A stretch of 41,361 bases of DNA from positions 1 to 41,361 of the forward strand of contig JADZBS010000092.1 in NCBI GenBank assembly GCA_020851975.1, in the 5' to 3' direction. The stretch comes from Gammaproteobacteria bacterium (lineage in GTDB: Bacteria; Pseudomonadota; Gammaproteobacteria; Steroidobacterales; GCA-2729495). The notes under the pieces are model-generated. The model made no database searches, was not told where the DNA came from, and worked only from the letters and a program-made list of their open reading frames with translations. Numbering within the stretch: position 1 is the stretch's first letter; each line of letters opens with the position of its first letter. Both the position numbers and the translations under genes were made by a program. Shown one piece after another: positions 8,022 through 15,521 of the stretch.

Positions 8022-9110
8022 CTATACGGCCGCCGCCTGCAGGAGCGCATGGACCTCGCGGGCGCGATTCCAGGCCTCACCGGTGTGAACGGCTCCGCTG
8101 TCAGGGCGGGTGGTCGGTGCGCGCAGGTCCTGCGCCATGGCGGCGAGTGCCTCGGACCGACGGATGCCCACGGCCGCACCGATGCGCGCCAGCGCCGCGG
8201 CGCCACCCTCCAGCAGGCCGTCGAAATCCACGAAGAGGACCCGCCGGCTCTGGCGGGCGAGCGCGTAGGTGTAGGCGGCAGTCCAGTACCGGACCCAGAA
8301 CGCGGGATCGACGCGCCAGGGGGCGTTGGCACCAGCCAGCCAGCCGTCGAAGTCGATCGGCTTGAAGTTCAGGCCGAAGTCGTGGTGTCCGATCCACTTC
8401 ATGTAGTCGCGCGCGAACGCGTCCTCGGCATGGGCCTGCAGGAAGCGCTCGTGCTGCCGGGCCAGGGACTGGACCTGGGCCTGCGGGTTGCGGAACAGGA
8501 CGAGCACCCGCGCACTCGGGAACATCTCGAGCAGCGCATCGATGCGCGAGATGTTGGCGTTGTTCTTCGAGAGATAACGCAGGTGGCCGGGATCCTGGCG
8601 TACCGTGCGTCCGAGCGCAAGGATCTTGCGGACTGACTGGCGGATCGCGGCGGCAGCGTCGGGCGGAACCTCGCCGGCGTGCACGGGTGCGAGCCGGTCG
8701 CCGCGCACGATGCGATTGGCCATGTGGGCCAGCCAGACGACTTCCTCGAAGGCTTCCGGGCTGTCGTAGGAGATCTGCATGCCGTCGGCGTGGGCACGCT
8801 CGCGCCGGCGGCCCTGCTCGTGGAAGCGGTGCGACAGCCGGTGCCAGGCGAGTGGCGCCAGCACGAAGGGCATGTTCCGGTAGGTGTACGTGGCGAACTC
8901 CCCGGTGCCGTGGAGGATCTCGAGCAGCAGGGTCGTGCCGGCCCGCGGCAGGCCCGTGACGAAAACCTCGTCCTGCGATTCGACGGCACGGAGTTCCCGG
9001 GCGAACAGGTCGTCCTCCAGCTCGGCAAGGGCCTTCTGGAGCACGGGCATGCCGAAGGCGAGCCGGTGCAGCAGCCGGTCGAGGCCGCTATAGCCGTCGG
9101 AGAATGGCAT
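8022..9110 (-). CDS. PAPS-dependent sulfotransferase family protein
   Basis: A 362-residue protein of the P-loop sulfotransferase family that moves sulfate from PAPS to a hydroxyl or amine. The 5'-phosphosulfate loop VTGLPRAGTT is at residues 51-60, and the 3'-phosphate-binding element LFRNPQAQVQSL, with Arg207 and Ser215, follows a beta strand. No signal peptide is seen, so it should be cytosolic. Its start lies inside the end of the 128-residue membrane-protein gene (23-base overlap), which implies translational coupling within the four-gene minus-strand operon. The acceptor is unknown; lipid, polysaccharide or small-molecule acceptors are all possible. Confidence 0.9.
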   Translation of the reverse strand: MPFSDGYSGLDRLLHRLAFGMPVLQKALAELEDDLFARELRAVESQDEVFVTGLPRAGTTLLLEILHGTGEFATYTYRNMPFVLAPLAWHRLSHRFHEQGRRRERAHADGMQISYDSPEAFEEVVWLAHMANRIVRGDRLAPVHAGEVPPDAAAAIRQSVRKILALGRTVRQDPGHLRYLSKNNANISRIDALLEMFPSARVLVLFRNPQAQVQSLARQHERFLQAHAEDAFARDYMKWIGHHDFGLNFKPIDFDGWLAGANAPWRVDPAFWVRYWTAAYTYALARQSRRVLFVDFDGLLEGGAAALARIGAAVGIRRSEALAAMAQDLRAPTTRPDSGAVHTGEAWNRAREVHALLQAAAV

Positions 9111-9474
9111 GGCGGACCCGGACGTAGGCGAAGGCTGCGACCGTGAGCACGATGACGACGAACGGCGAGGTGAAGCTGCCGAGGATCGGTGCGCGCAGGT
9201 CCGGAAAGGCCGCGATCACCAGCGCGTAGAGTGCATAGAGCACGAGGCCGATGACCAGGAACTTGGCAGCCAAGGTGAGGGTGGCGCCGAGCATCCCGGC
9301 GGCGGCGCGCCGCATGTAGGTTTCCTTGGCAGCGTCGTCGACATCGGCTGCCGCGAACATCTTCATCGCCTCATGCGATCGGGCCAGGATGCCCTCCGTG
9401 TCCCGGCCGAGACCGAGCAGGAACCACAATTCGATGAAGAGCAGGCACGAGGTAGCGAGATAGATCCAGGTCAT
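9088..9474 (-). CDS. Small membrane protein, unknown function (128 aa)
   Basis: Three hydrophobic segments are visible: residues 3-20, about 60-85 (GATLTLAAKFLVIGLVLYAL region) and about 100-120. A charged loop with an RDTEGILARSHEAMKMF helix lies between the first two. I do not recognise a family. The start overlaps the previous gene's stop by four bases (ATGA) and its end overlaps the sulfotransferase start by 23 bases, so it is surely co-translated with both. It may be a membrane partner of the sulfation enzymes; this is inference from position only. Confidence 0.75.
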   Translation of the reverse strand: MTWIYLATSCLLFIELWFLLGLGRDTEGILARSHEAMKMFAAADVDDAAKETYMRRAAAGMLGATLTLAAKFLVIGLVLYALYALVIAAFPDLRAPILGSFTSPFVVIVLTVAAFAYVRVRHAILRRL

Positions 9475-9728
9475 GCCCCGTCGCCTGGCTCGGGCTCCTG
9501 GTCACGGGTGGGTGCGGCACGGTCGTTCTGGTCCTTGCCGGCCGGGTTGCGCGCCTTGCGGAGCATACGCTTGATCGGGTACCAGACGAGGCCGACGATG
9601 GCCATCAGGAGCGCGAGCAGTCCGCCGACCAGCGCACCGATCACGCCCAGGCCGAGGCCCGGCCCCACGTAGGCGAGCGTGGGAGTCGCCGGCAGCAGGC
9701 TCAGCAGAATCAACATGAACGGTCGCAT
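9471..9728 (-). CDS. Small membrane protein, glycine-rich helix (85 aa)
   Basis: The start at 9728 is chosen because a hydrophobic signal-like stretch (MRPFMLILLSLLPATPTLAY) begins there and it lies 23 bases after the upstream stop. The frame is open further upstream but that part is antisense-like and overlaps a real gene. Residues 23-50 form a long glycine-rich membrane helix (GLGLGVIGALVGGLLALL), followed by WYPIKRMLRKAR and a hydrophilic, acidic tail. No family is recognised. It overlaps the next gene by four bases. Confidence 0.7.
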   Translation of the reverse strand: MRPFMLILLSLLPATPTLAYVGPGLGLGVIGALVGGLLALLMAIVGLVWYPIKRMLRKARNPAGKDQNDRAAPTRDQEPEPGDGA

Positions 9729-9751
9729 GTCAGGATCTGCGTTTCCAGGGT

Positions 9752-11035
9752 TCAGCGATGACAGGCGGGTACGGCTGAAAAGTAGCTCAACGGCACCCAC
9801 ATGCCATTTTGCACATGCTCGTTCTGATCGGGCGCATCGGCGGAAAGATTGTTGAACTCCATCACGTAATCGCCGTGTCGGCTCACCGAGATGATCCGGC
9901 CCTCGCCGGGCACGACGATCAGGACGTTGCCGTTCGGCAGGTACTGATGGGTGCCCATGAGCCTGGAGTAGAACTTCGCACTCCCCGCGAAGAGATCGTT
10001 CGACACCTGCCGTGTGACCGGGTCGATCTTGATGATCTCGGAGCGCTCGCGGCGTGAGTTGTTGTCGTACACGGATATCCTGCCATCCGCGGTGAAATCC
10101 GGATCGTGCTGCTTGAGCCATGGACCCCTGGCCCACCACTTCAGCCGGTGATCGTCCGGGTCGAGGACGGCAACGAGACTGATGGTGCGAAAGCTCAGCA
10201 GGAGGTCCCCTGCCTCGAACTCCGGAAAGGCAGCGGCGAGAGAGGCCGGCAGTACATCGACATCGTTGGGGTGAAACAGGTCGTCTTTTTCCCTGTCGGG
10301 CGGATCCCTCTCGAAGCGCCGGAACGGAAAATCGGGACGGACCCCAAACACCACTGCCGACGGGCCGAGCTTGTCGATGATGTCGTCGAGCAGCGATATC
10401 TCCCGGATGGTAGCCCCGGTTTCAGCGTCGAAGTTCACGATGTCGTTGACGTGGCCGTAGGCCGTGCCATCCCCGCGCCAGACCCAGAACGTTCCGTCGT
10501 CGGCGCGGGACATCTGGTGGTGATAGATGCCCGACTTGATCCACATCGGCTTGCTGCAGGCATCGAGGCGCGCCATGGCCTCGCCGCGGTCGAAGCTGAC
10601 GATGATCGAGCCATCGGGCATGACATGGAACGAATGCGGGTTGCCGACCCCGTTCGCCGAGCCGTCGGGGTCCAGGGCCGTGTAGTCGATCGGCCAGGTG
10701 TGCAGGCGCGTGCCGAGGCTGTCGTAGAGCCACGCGGCATACGAATCCAGCTCGCCGTCCCAACCGACGAATGCGTAGAAGCCACGGTTGATGCGCGCGG
10801 CATCGTGGATGGTCATGAACTGCCGTGCGGCACCGGGCGGTGGCGTAACGCGCCGCCCGTCCGGAAGGATCCTGCCGTACCGAACGAGGCTTTGCGTGGC
10901 CTCGACCGCCGCATCGATCAGCGGGTAGGGCCAGATGCGATACTGTTGTGCCGCAACACCCCAGCCAAACGCCAGGGTGACCGTGAGGAAAATGGCGGAA
11001 ACGATGAATGTGCGCTTGGCGAAAGCGTCCGACAT
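9752..11035 (-). CDS. Arylsulfotransferase (ASST)-family beta-propeller protein
   Basis: A 427-residue protein with an N-terminal membrane anchor or signal (residues 8-29) and a six-bladed-propeller-like body. Family hallmarks are the repeated His-containing blocks NPHSFHVMPDG, FHPNDVDVL, QHDPDFTADGRISVYDN and GTHQYLPNGNVLIV, typical of Arylsulfotran_2 proteins. True ASST enzymes transfer sulfate between phenolic donors and acceptors without PAPS in the periplasm; whether this member is active cannot be decided from sequence alone. It is the first gene of an operon that ends with a PAPS-type sulfotransferase, so two unrelated sulfate-transfer folds sit in one transcript. A promoter candidate lies just upstream. 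Confidence 0.8.
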   Translation of the reverse strand: MSDAFAKRTFIVSAIFLTVTLAFGWGVAAQQYRIWPYPLIDAAVEATQSLVRYGRILPDGRRVTPPPGAARQFMTIHDAARINRGFYAFVGWDGELDSYAAWLYDSLGTRLHTWPIDYTALDPDGSANGVGNPHSFHVMPDGSIIVSFDRGEAMARLDACSKPMWIKSGIYHHQMSRADDGTFWVWRGDGTAYGHVNDIVNFDAETGATIREISLLDDIIDKLGPSAVVFGVRPDFPFRRFERDPPDREKDDLFHPNDVDVLPASLAAAFPEFEAGDLLLSFRTISLVAVLDPDDHRLKWWARGPWLKQHDPDFTADGRISVYDNNSRRERSEIIKIDPVTRQVSNDLFAGSAKFYSRLMGTHQYLPNGNVLIVVPGEGRIISVSRHGDYVMEFNNLSADAPDQNEHVQNGMWVPLSYFSAVPACHR

Positions 11036-11073
11036 GTCCTCGCACCAATCGAAAAACCCCGCGTCCGTGCGAT

Positions 11074-11102
11074 AGGTTACGACTGATTTCGCGAATTGTC
11101 AT
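11074..11102 (-). promoter_or_regulatory. Candidate sigma-70 promoter of the arylsulfotransferase operon
   Basis: On the minus strand ATGACA (-35, five of six matches) and TAACCT (-10, keeps TA---T) are separated by 17 bases. Transcription would begin near 11067, about 32 bases before the ATG at 11035. The -10 is weak. Confidence 0.35.
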
Positions 11103-11158
11103 CGCTACCGGCCCGCCGAACCCGCGGGCACTCCGGCGATCGCCGGCGTCGCCTGTCG

Positions 11159-11542
11159 TCAACCGGCGCGCTGCACCGGCACGCCGTTGCCGCGTCGCAC
11201 GATGCGGTTGGCGCCGTCGACGTAGACGAGGCGTGGCGCGTAGCGGGCGAGCTCGACCTCGGTGTACTGCGCATAGGCCGCGATGATCAGCAGATCGCCG
11301 GGCGCGGCGCGGCGCGCAGCGGCGCCGTTGACGGAGATGGTGCCCGAGCCGCGCTCGGCGCGGATGGCGTAGGTGCTGAAGCGCTCGCCGTTGCTGACGT
11401 TGTAGATGTCGACCTGCTGGTGCTCGCGGATGTCGGCGGCCTCGAGCAGCTCGTCGTCGATGGCGCACGAGCCCTCGTAGTGCAGCTCCGACTGGGTCAC
11501 CGTCACCCGGTGCAGCTTCGCCTGCAGCATCGTCCGTTGCAT
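11159..11542 (-). CDS. panD: Aspartate 1-decarboxylase proenzyme
   Basis: A 127-residue proenzyme converting L-aspartate to beta-alanine for pantothenate and coenzyme A synthesis. The N-terminus [17 protein letters not shown] and the self-cleavage site HYEGS (Gly24-Ser25, giving the pyruvoyl group) are diagnostic, followed by [13 protein letters not shown]. The start at 11542 has GAGGA about nine bases upstream; the frame is open far upstream but that part is antisense to the RHS fragment. Length is normal for the family. It stands alone: the other pantothenate genes are not nearby. An inverted repeat lies 52 bases upstream of the start. Confidence 0.96.
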   Translation of the reverse strand: MQRTMLQAKLHRVTVTQSELHYEGSCAIDDELLEAADIREHQQVDIYNVSNGERFSTYAIRAERGSGTISVNGAAARRAAPGDLLIIAAYAQYTEVELARYAPRLVYVDGANRIVRRGNGVPVQRAG

Positions 11543-11593
11543 CGTCGTGTCCTCGCGCCAGGGAGCAGGGCGCCCCCGTTTACGCCAGCCGGG

Positions 11594-11614
11594 ATTGTCC
11601 CGTTGGTTGACAAT
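11594..11614. promoter_or_regulatory. Inverted repeat upstream of panD
   Basis: ATTGTC and GACAAT are separated by nine bases. The symmetry and spacing would suit a dimeric regulator, and it sits 52 bases before the panD ATG. No regulator is known to me for this site and six-base arms may arise by chance. Confidence 0.25.
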
Positions 11615-11652
11615 CTCCGATTCTAGAGCAGCCCCTCTACCCCCCGCAACGC

Positions 11653-11718
11653 CAACCGGTGCCGGGTCGAAGTTTCGAAGTTGTTCAACCGGTGCCGGGT
11701 CGAAGTTTCGAAGTTGTT
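11653..11718. repeat. Two perfect tandem copies of a 33-bp repeat
   Basis: Copies at 11653-11685 and 11686-11718 are identical. Each starts CAACCGGTGCCGGGTCGAAG and continues TTTCGAAGTTGTT. The first 20 bases return once more at 14477-14496, in the same orientation, at the other end of the region between panD and purU. Confidence 0.95.
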
Positions 11719-13222
11719 GGTGCGGTCGTTGCCCGCAAGACAACTCGCCTCCCTCACCGGCCCCGGCGGCTACGGCGAGGCCTATGATTACGATGCCGAC
11801 GGCCGCCTCGTTCAGACCACCATCACGGCGGACGGTGAGGACTACGTGATCAATCGGGATTTCAACAGCGCCGGGCTGGTCGACTCGCTGACCTACCCGG
11901 AGAGCACTGGGGCAGCGCCACTGCGCATCCGCTACGGCTACGATCACGGCGTTCTGAATGAGATTGCCGACTACAATGCGCCATCGAATATCTTCTGGAA
12001 GATGCATACGGTGGATGCCCGCGGCAACGCGCTCGATGAATCGCTGTCGATGGGTGTTGCCTCGCCGGCGATCAGCGTGATCAGCGGCTACGATCCGCTC
12101 ACCGGGCTGATCGAGAGCCGCACGGTGGGTCAGGGCTCGCCCTACACCAACCGGCAGAACCTGGCGTTCGAGTGGGATCTGAACGGCAACCTGAAGAAGC
12201 GTACGGATTACAACCAGGGCGGACTCTACGAGGAGTTCTTCTACGACGCCCTGGACCGGCTGGACTACTCGCGCCGCGCCGGGGTGCAGAACCTGGACGT
12301 GGGCTACGATGCCCGCGGCAACATCGCCAGCCGGCTGGAGGGCGGGGTGGCCTACAGCTATGAGTACAACCACGCTGCGCACCCGCACGCGGTGAGCGCG
12401 GTGCTGCACGACTGCGGCTGCAGCTGCCTCACCGACAGCTACCTCTACGACGCCAACGGCAACATGACCAGCCGCGTGGGCGATGCCATCGGCTGGAGTT
12501 CCTACGACCTGCCGCTGACGCTCGCGCTGGGGACCTACAGCAGCCAGTTTGCCTACACCCCGCAGCGCCAGCGCTGGAAGCAGGTGGCCGTCTACGCCGG
12601 CACCACCGAGACCACGCTGTACCTGGGCGGGATGCTGGAGAAGGTGACCCGCGGGACGGTGACCGAGTGGAAACACCGCATCCCGGCCGGATCCGGCTCG
12701 CTGGCGCTGCACACGCGCCGCAGCGGCGCCACCCCGGCGAGCTCGACCTACTACGTCACCGGCGACCACCCGGGATCGGCAACCACGGTGCTGGAGGCCA
12801 ACGGTGCGGTGCTGACCCACCTGAGCTTTGCAGCCTTCGGCAGCCGGCGGCGGGCGAGCTGGCAGGACCAGCTGCTGCCGGCCGAGTGGGGCCCGATCAC
12901 GGCGACGACACGGCGCGGGTTCACGGGCCACGAGCACCTGGACAACCTGTCGCTGGTGCACATGAACGGGCGGGTGTACGACCCGAAGCTCGGGCGGTTC
13001 CTGTCGGCCGACCCGGTGTACGTCGGCGACCTGGCGCGGCCGCAGACGCTGAACCCGTACAGCTACGTCGGCAACAACCCGTTGAGTGCGGTGGATCCGA
13101 GTGGCTGTTGGCACCGGCTGGGAGGTTTGTTTTGTGGACATGACCTTGCGCTGGACAGGGAAACTTCACCCATCCGGGTGATGGCAAGCGCACCACTAGC
13201 AGACAATAATCCCCTCCGGTGA
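11681..13222 (+). pseudogene. 5'-truncated RHS-repeat protein fragment
   Basis: The frame encodes the C-terminal part of an RHS/YD-repeat protein: YD repeats such as [26 protein letters not shown] and [12 protein letters not shown], then the RHS-associated core with [29 protein letters not shown] and [18 protein letters not shown] at about residues 420-475. The frame opens inside the 33-bp repeats without a proper start; full RHS proteins are usually well over 1000 residues with a signal peptide or export domain. After the core only about 38 residues follow, too short for a recognisable toxin. No immunity gene is evident. I regard it as an inactive fragment or displaced tip cassette. Confidence 0.8.
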
Positions 13223-13343
13223 CCTGCTGGCTTTCTTCGGACGACTTCATACTTGGAAGATGGACTACACACCGGGGCTCATGTTTCCGGTAGTTGCCCG
13301 TGAGCTTCCTGAAAACAACATCAACGATCAGGGGGAAAAACAG

Positions 13344-13409
13344 ATGAACACCAAGACAGGTTTGCTGGCAGGACTGGTACTGCCCAAGCGGTATAGGGTA
13401 CTGCTATGA
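13344..13409 (+). CDS. 21-codon leader ORF coupled to the PEP-CTERM gene
   Basis: ATG at 13344 follows AGGGGGAAAAACAG, a fair ribosome-binding site. The encoded peptide begins MNTKTGLLAGLVLP and ends in a basic stretch. Its stop overlaps the ATG of the PEP-CTERM gene at 13406 (ATGA). It may be a translational leader, or the stump of a frameshifted signal peptide. The product is not recognised. Confidence 0.4.
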   Translation: MNTKTGLLAGLVLPKRYRVLL

Positions 13410-14113
13410 AAGTCATTAAAGCGGCCATACTCGTCGTTGCCATGTATGCGGGGGGCGCTTCGGCCACGACTTTGACAGTCATCGCGACCGGGTCCGTCTA
13501 TTCGACAGATAACTTGGACGGCTTTGCTATTGGGGACCAGTTCACGCTGACCTATGACATCGACACAAGTGCGTCTGACTTCAACCCGGACGACTTCAGT
13601 ATTGGCGACTACCGAACAGCGGGAACGAACGTTCGTGTTCAGGTCGCGGATTACCAAGCGACTGCATTGACAGGAGGGGTGCGCGTCATTAATCACAATG
13701 GCAGCCCAACCATCTTTGATGGTGAACCTGACAGTTATGTGTTTGGTTCTGGCCAGTGCCGCTATGCCGGTTTCCAGTTCTGTGACAGCTTTGCGGGCCC
13801 TGACGTGAACTCGAGATTCCCGTTCTTTGTTGAATTTAGCCTCAAAGACCCGACGCGGACGGCATTCTTGTCTGACGCGCTCCCAGCATTCTTACCGCCC
13901 GTTGCAGCGTTCCCTTCCACGCCAATTCTCGACAGTGATGGCAATAATCATCTGATATTGAGCTTCGCAACTGAGAACCTGGGCGGCAACGCGTGGGCAG
14001 GCGTGCTCAGGGTAAAGGCGAATGTGACCTCGGTCGCGGTCGTACCAGTTCCTGCAGCTGTCTGGCTCTTCGGCTCTGCTCTCGGCCTGCTCGGCTGGCT
14101 GCGGCGAAAGTAG
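13406..14113 (+). CDS. PEP-CTERM-type surface protein (VPVPA variant)
   Basis: A 235-residue exported protein. Residues 1-20 are a signal peptide (AGGASATT cleavage region). The C-terminal sorting signal is VPVPAAVWLFGSALGLLG followed by WLRRK, the VPLPA-like variant of PEP-CTERM. The body is beta-rich with no recognised domain; Cys residues flank YAGFQF (CRYAGFQFC). The base composition is lower in G+C than the surroundings (the line 13501-13560 counts 29 of 60 G+C), which suggests transfer. It lies downstream of the RHS fragment. No exosortase gene is in the window. Confidence 0.85.
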   Translation: MKVIKAAILVVAMYAGGASATTLTVIATGSVYSTDNLDGFAIGDQFTLTYDIDTSASDFNPDDFSIGDYRTAGTNVRVQVADYQATALTGGVRVINHNGSPTIFDGEPDSYVFGSGQCRYAGFQFCDSFAGPDVNSRFPFFVEFSLKDPTRTAFLSDALPAFLPPVAAFPSTPILDSDGNNHLILSFATENLGGNAWAGVLRVKANVTSVAVVPVPAAVWLFGSALGLLGWLRRK

Positions 14114-14367
14114 GCCAACCTCTAGTGGGGTGATGCAATACACCGCTCGCGCCGCTGGCCGCAGCGGATAATAACCGGACCCGAGATTGTTGCGGAGTGC
14201 CAGCATGCGCGGCGAAGCCGCGCCTCTAGTCTGGCTGGTTCTCGTATTGGTGACTCCTCCCGCTATGGAAGCCACGGGACGGGACTGCTGGCGCTGAGCG
14301 GGGCGGTTCGCTGACTGAACGCGCCGGGTGGCCGCCTGCCGCAAGCAGGCCCTCGCGATCGCGCGTG

Positions 14368-14472
14368 ATGCCCGCCGGCATCCCCGGCACCGGTGATGCC
14401 CTCGTCGTCGACCCCGACGAGGACTACTGGCCGCGGCTGATCCCCTCGCTCGGCGTTACCTGGAAGTTCTGA
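14368..14472 (+). pseudogene. Possible C-terminal remnant of an outer-membrane beta-barrel
   Basis: A 34-codon frame ends DYWPRLIPSLGVTWKF, with alternating residues and a terminal phenylalanine as in the last strand of outer-membrane barrels. The upstream frame is open but shows no recognisable protein. The likeness rests on about 16 residues and is weak. Confidence 0.25.
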
Positions 14473-14476
14473 CCGT

Positions 14477-14496
14477 CAACCGGTGCCGGGTCGAAG
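14477..14496. repeat. Third, 20-bp copy of the panD-side repeat
   Basis: Identical to the first 20 bases of the 33-bp units at 11653 and 11686 (CAACCGGTGCCGGGTCGAAG), same orientation, ending six bases before the purU stop codon. It marks the right edge of the patchwork between panD and purU. Confidence 0.9.
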
Positions 14497-14502
14497 CCAA
14501 GC

Positions 14503-15366
14503 CTACCGCAGCACCACCGTGCGCCGCCCGTTGAGAAACACGCGGTGCTCGAGCTGCAGCTTGACGGCGCGGGCGAGCGTCAGGCACTCGACGTCGCGGC
14601 CCACGGCGGCGAGGTCCTCGACGGACTGCGTGTGGTCAACGCGCTCCACCGCCTGCTCGATGATCGGGCCTTCGTCGAGATCCGCGGTGACATAGTGTGC
14701 GGTCGCGCCGATCAGCTTCACGCCGCGCGCGTGCGCCTCGTAGTAGGGCTTGGCGCCCTTGAAGCCGGGCAGGAACGAGTGGTGGATGTTGATGATCCGC
14801 CCCGGGAAGCGCTCGCACAGAGCCGGCGACAGCACCTGCATGTAGCGGGCGAGGACGACGAGATCAGCCCGGGTGTCCTCGATGATCTCGAGCAGGCGCT
14901 GCTCGGCCTGCGGCTTGGTGGCCGCCGTCACCGGCACGTGGAAGTAGGGCACCCGGTGCCATTCGGCGAGCCCGGCGAGGTCCATGTGGTTGGAGACGAT
15001 GGCCGGGATCTGCATCGACAGCGCGCGCGTGCGGTAGCGGTACAACAGGTCGTTCAGGCAGTGGTCGTGGCGCGAGACCATGACCAGCACGCGTTGCAGG
15101 ACCTGCGTGTCGTGAACCTGCCAGGCCATCCGGAAGCGTTCGGCGATCGGCTCGAAGCCCGCGGCGAAGGCAGTGCGCGAGAAGCCTGCCGCCGGGGCGG
15201 TGAAGCGCGTGCGCATGAAGAAGCGCTTCGTCTCCGGATCCCCGTAGTGCGAGGACTCGTCGATGAAGATGCCCTGTGCGCTCAGGTAGCCCGACACGGC
15301 GGCGACGATGCCGGTGGTGTCCGGGCAGACGATGGTGAGGACGTGCGATCCCGGCGTCGTGCTCAT
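14503..15366 (-). CDS. purU: Formyltetrahydrofolate deformylase
   Basis: A 287-residue enzyme hydrolysing 10-formyl-tetrahydrofolate to formate and tetrahydrofolate, balancing one-carbon pools. The N-terminal ACT domain (HVLTIVCPDTTGIVAAVSG, residues 8-26) is followed by the formyltransferase-fold catalytic part with IINIHHSFLPGFKG and GATAHYVTADLDEGPIIEQ, which carry the Asn-His-Asp triad. Length matches the family. It is transcribed away from the glutamine-synthetase-like gene, with a 155-base shared upstream region. Confidence 0.95.
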   Translation of the reverse strand: MSTTPGSHVLTIVCPDTTGIVAAVSGYLSAQGIFIDESSHYGDPETKRFFMRTRFTAPAAGFSRTAFAAGFEPIAERFRMAWQVHDTQVLQRVLVMVSRHDHCLNDLLYRYRTRALSMQIPAIVSNHMDLAGLAEWHRVPYFHVPVTAATKPQAEQRLLEIIEDTRADLVVLARYMQVLSPALCERFPGRIINIHHSFLPGFKGAKPYYEAHARGVKLIGATAHYVTADLDEGPIIEQAVERVDHTQSVEDLAAVGRDVECLTLARAVKLQLEHRVFLNGRRTVVLR

Positions 15367-15521
15367 GACGGCCGGTGCCGGCGGATCGCGCGGGTGACAG
15401 ACGGGTGAGGCATGCGGCCAGTCCTGGGAACCGGGTAAGATGACCCCGGAAGCGCGCCGATGTTAGCAGGCCCGAGCATCGTATCGCACGATGCGGACCG
15501 CGCGCGGGGGAGCCGTTCGTC

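Larger units (their letters stand above)
14114..14502. other. Intergenic patchwork between PEP-CTERM gene and purU
   Basis: Contains small hairpins (for example GCGCGGC-GAA-GCCGCGC near 14208-14224), a short outer-membrane-like tail at 14368-14472 and a 20-bp copy of the repeat seen next to panD. No intact gene is visible. Confidence 0.6.

Noticed and set aside
11653-11718. Possible insertion-sequence terminal repeats
   Set aside because: The copies are direct and tandem, no transposase is present and no target-site duplication was seen.
11159-13141. A 660-codon minus-strand frame ending in panD
   Set aside because: Only the last 127 codons encode PanD. The upstream part is antisense to the RHS fragment and has no start signal or motif.
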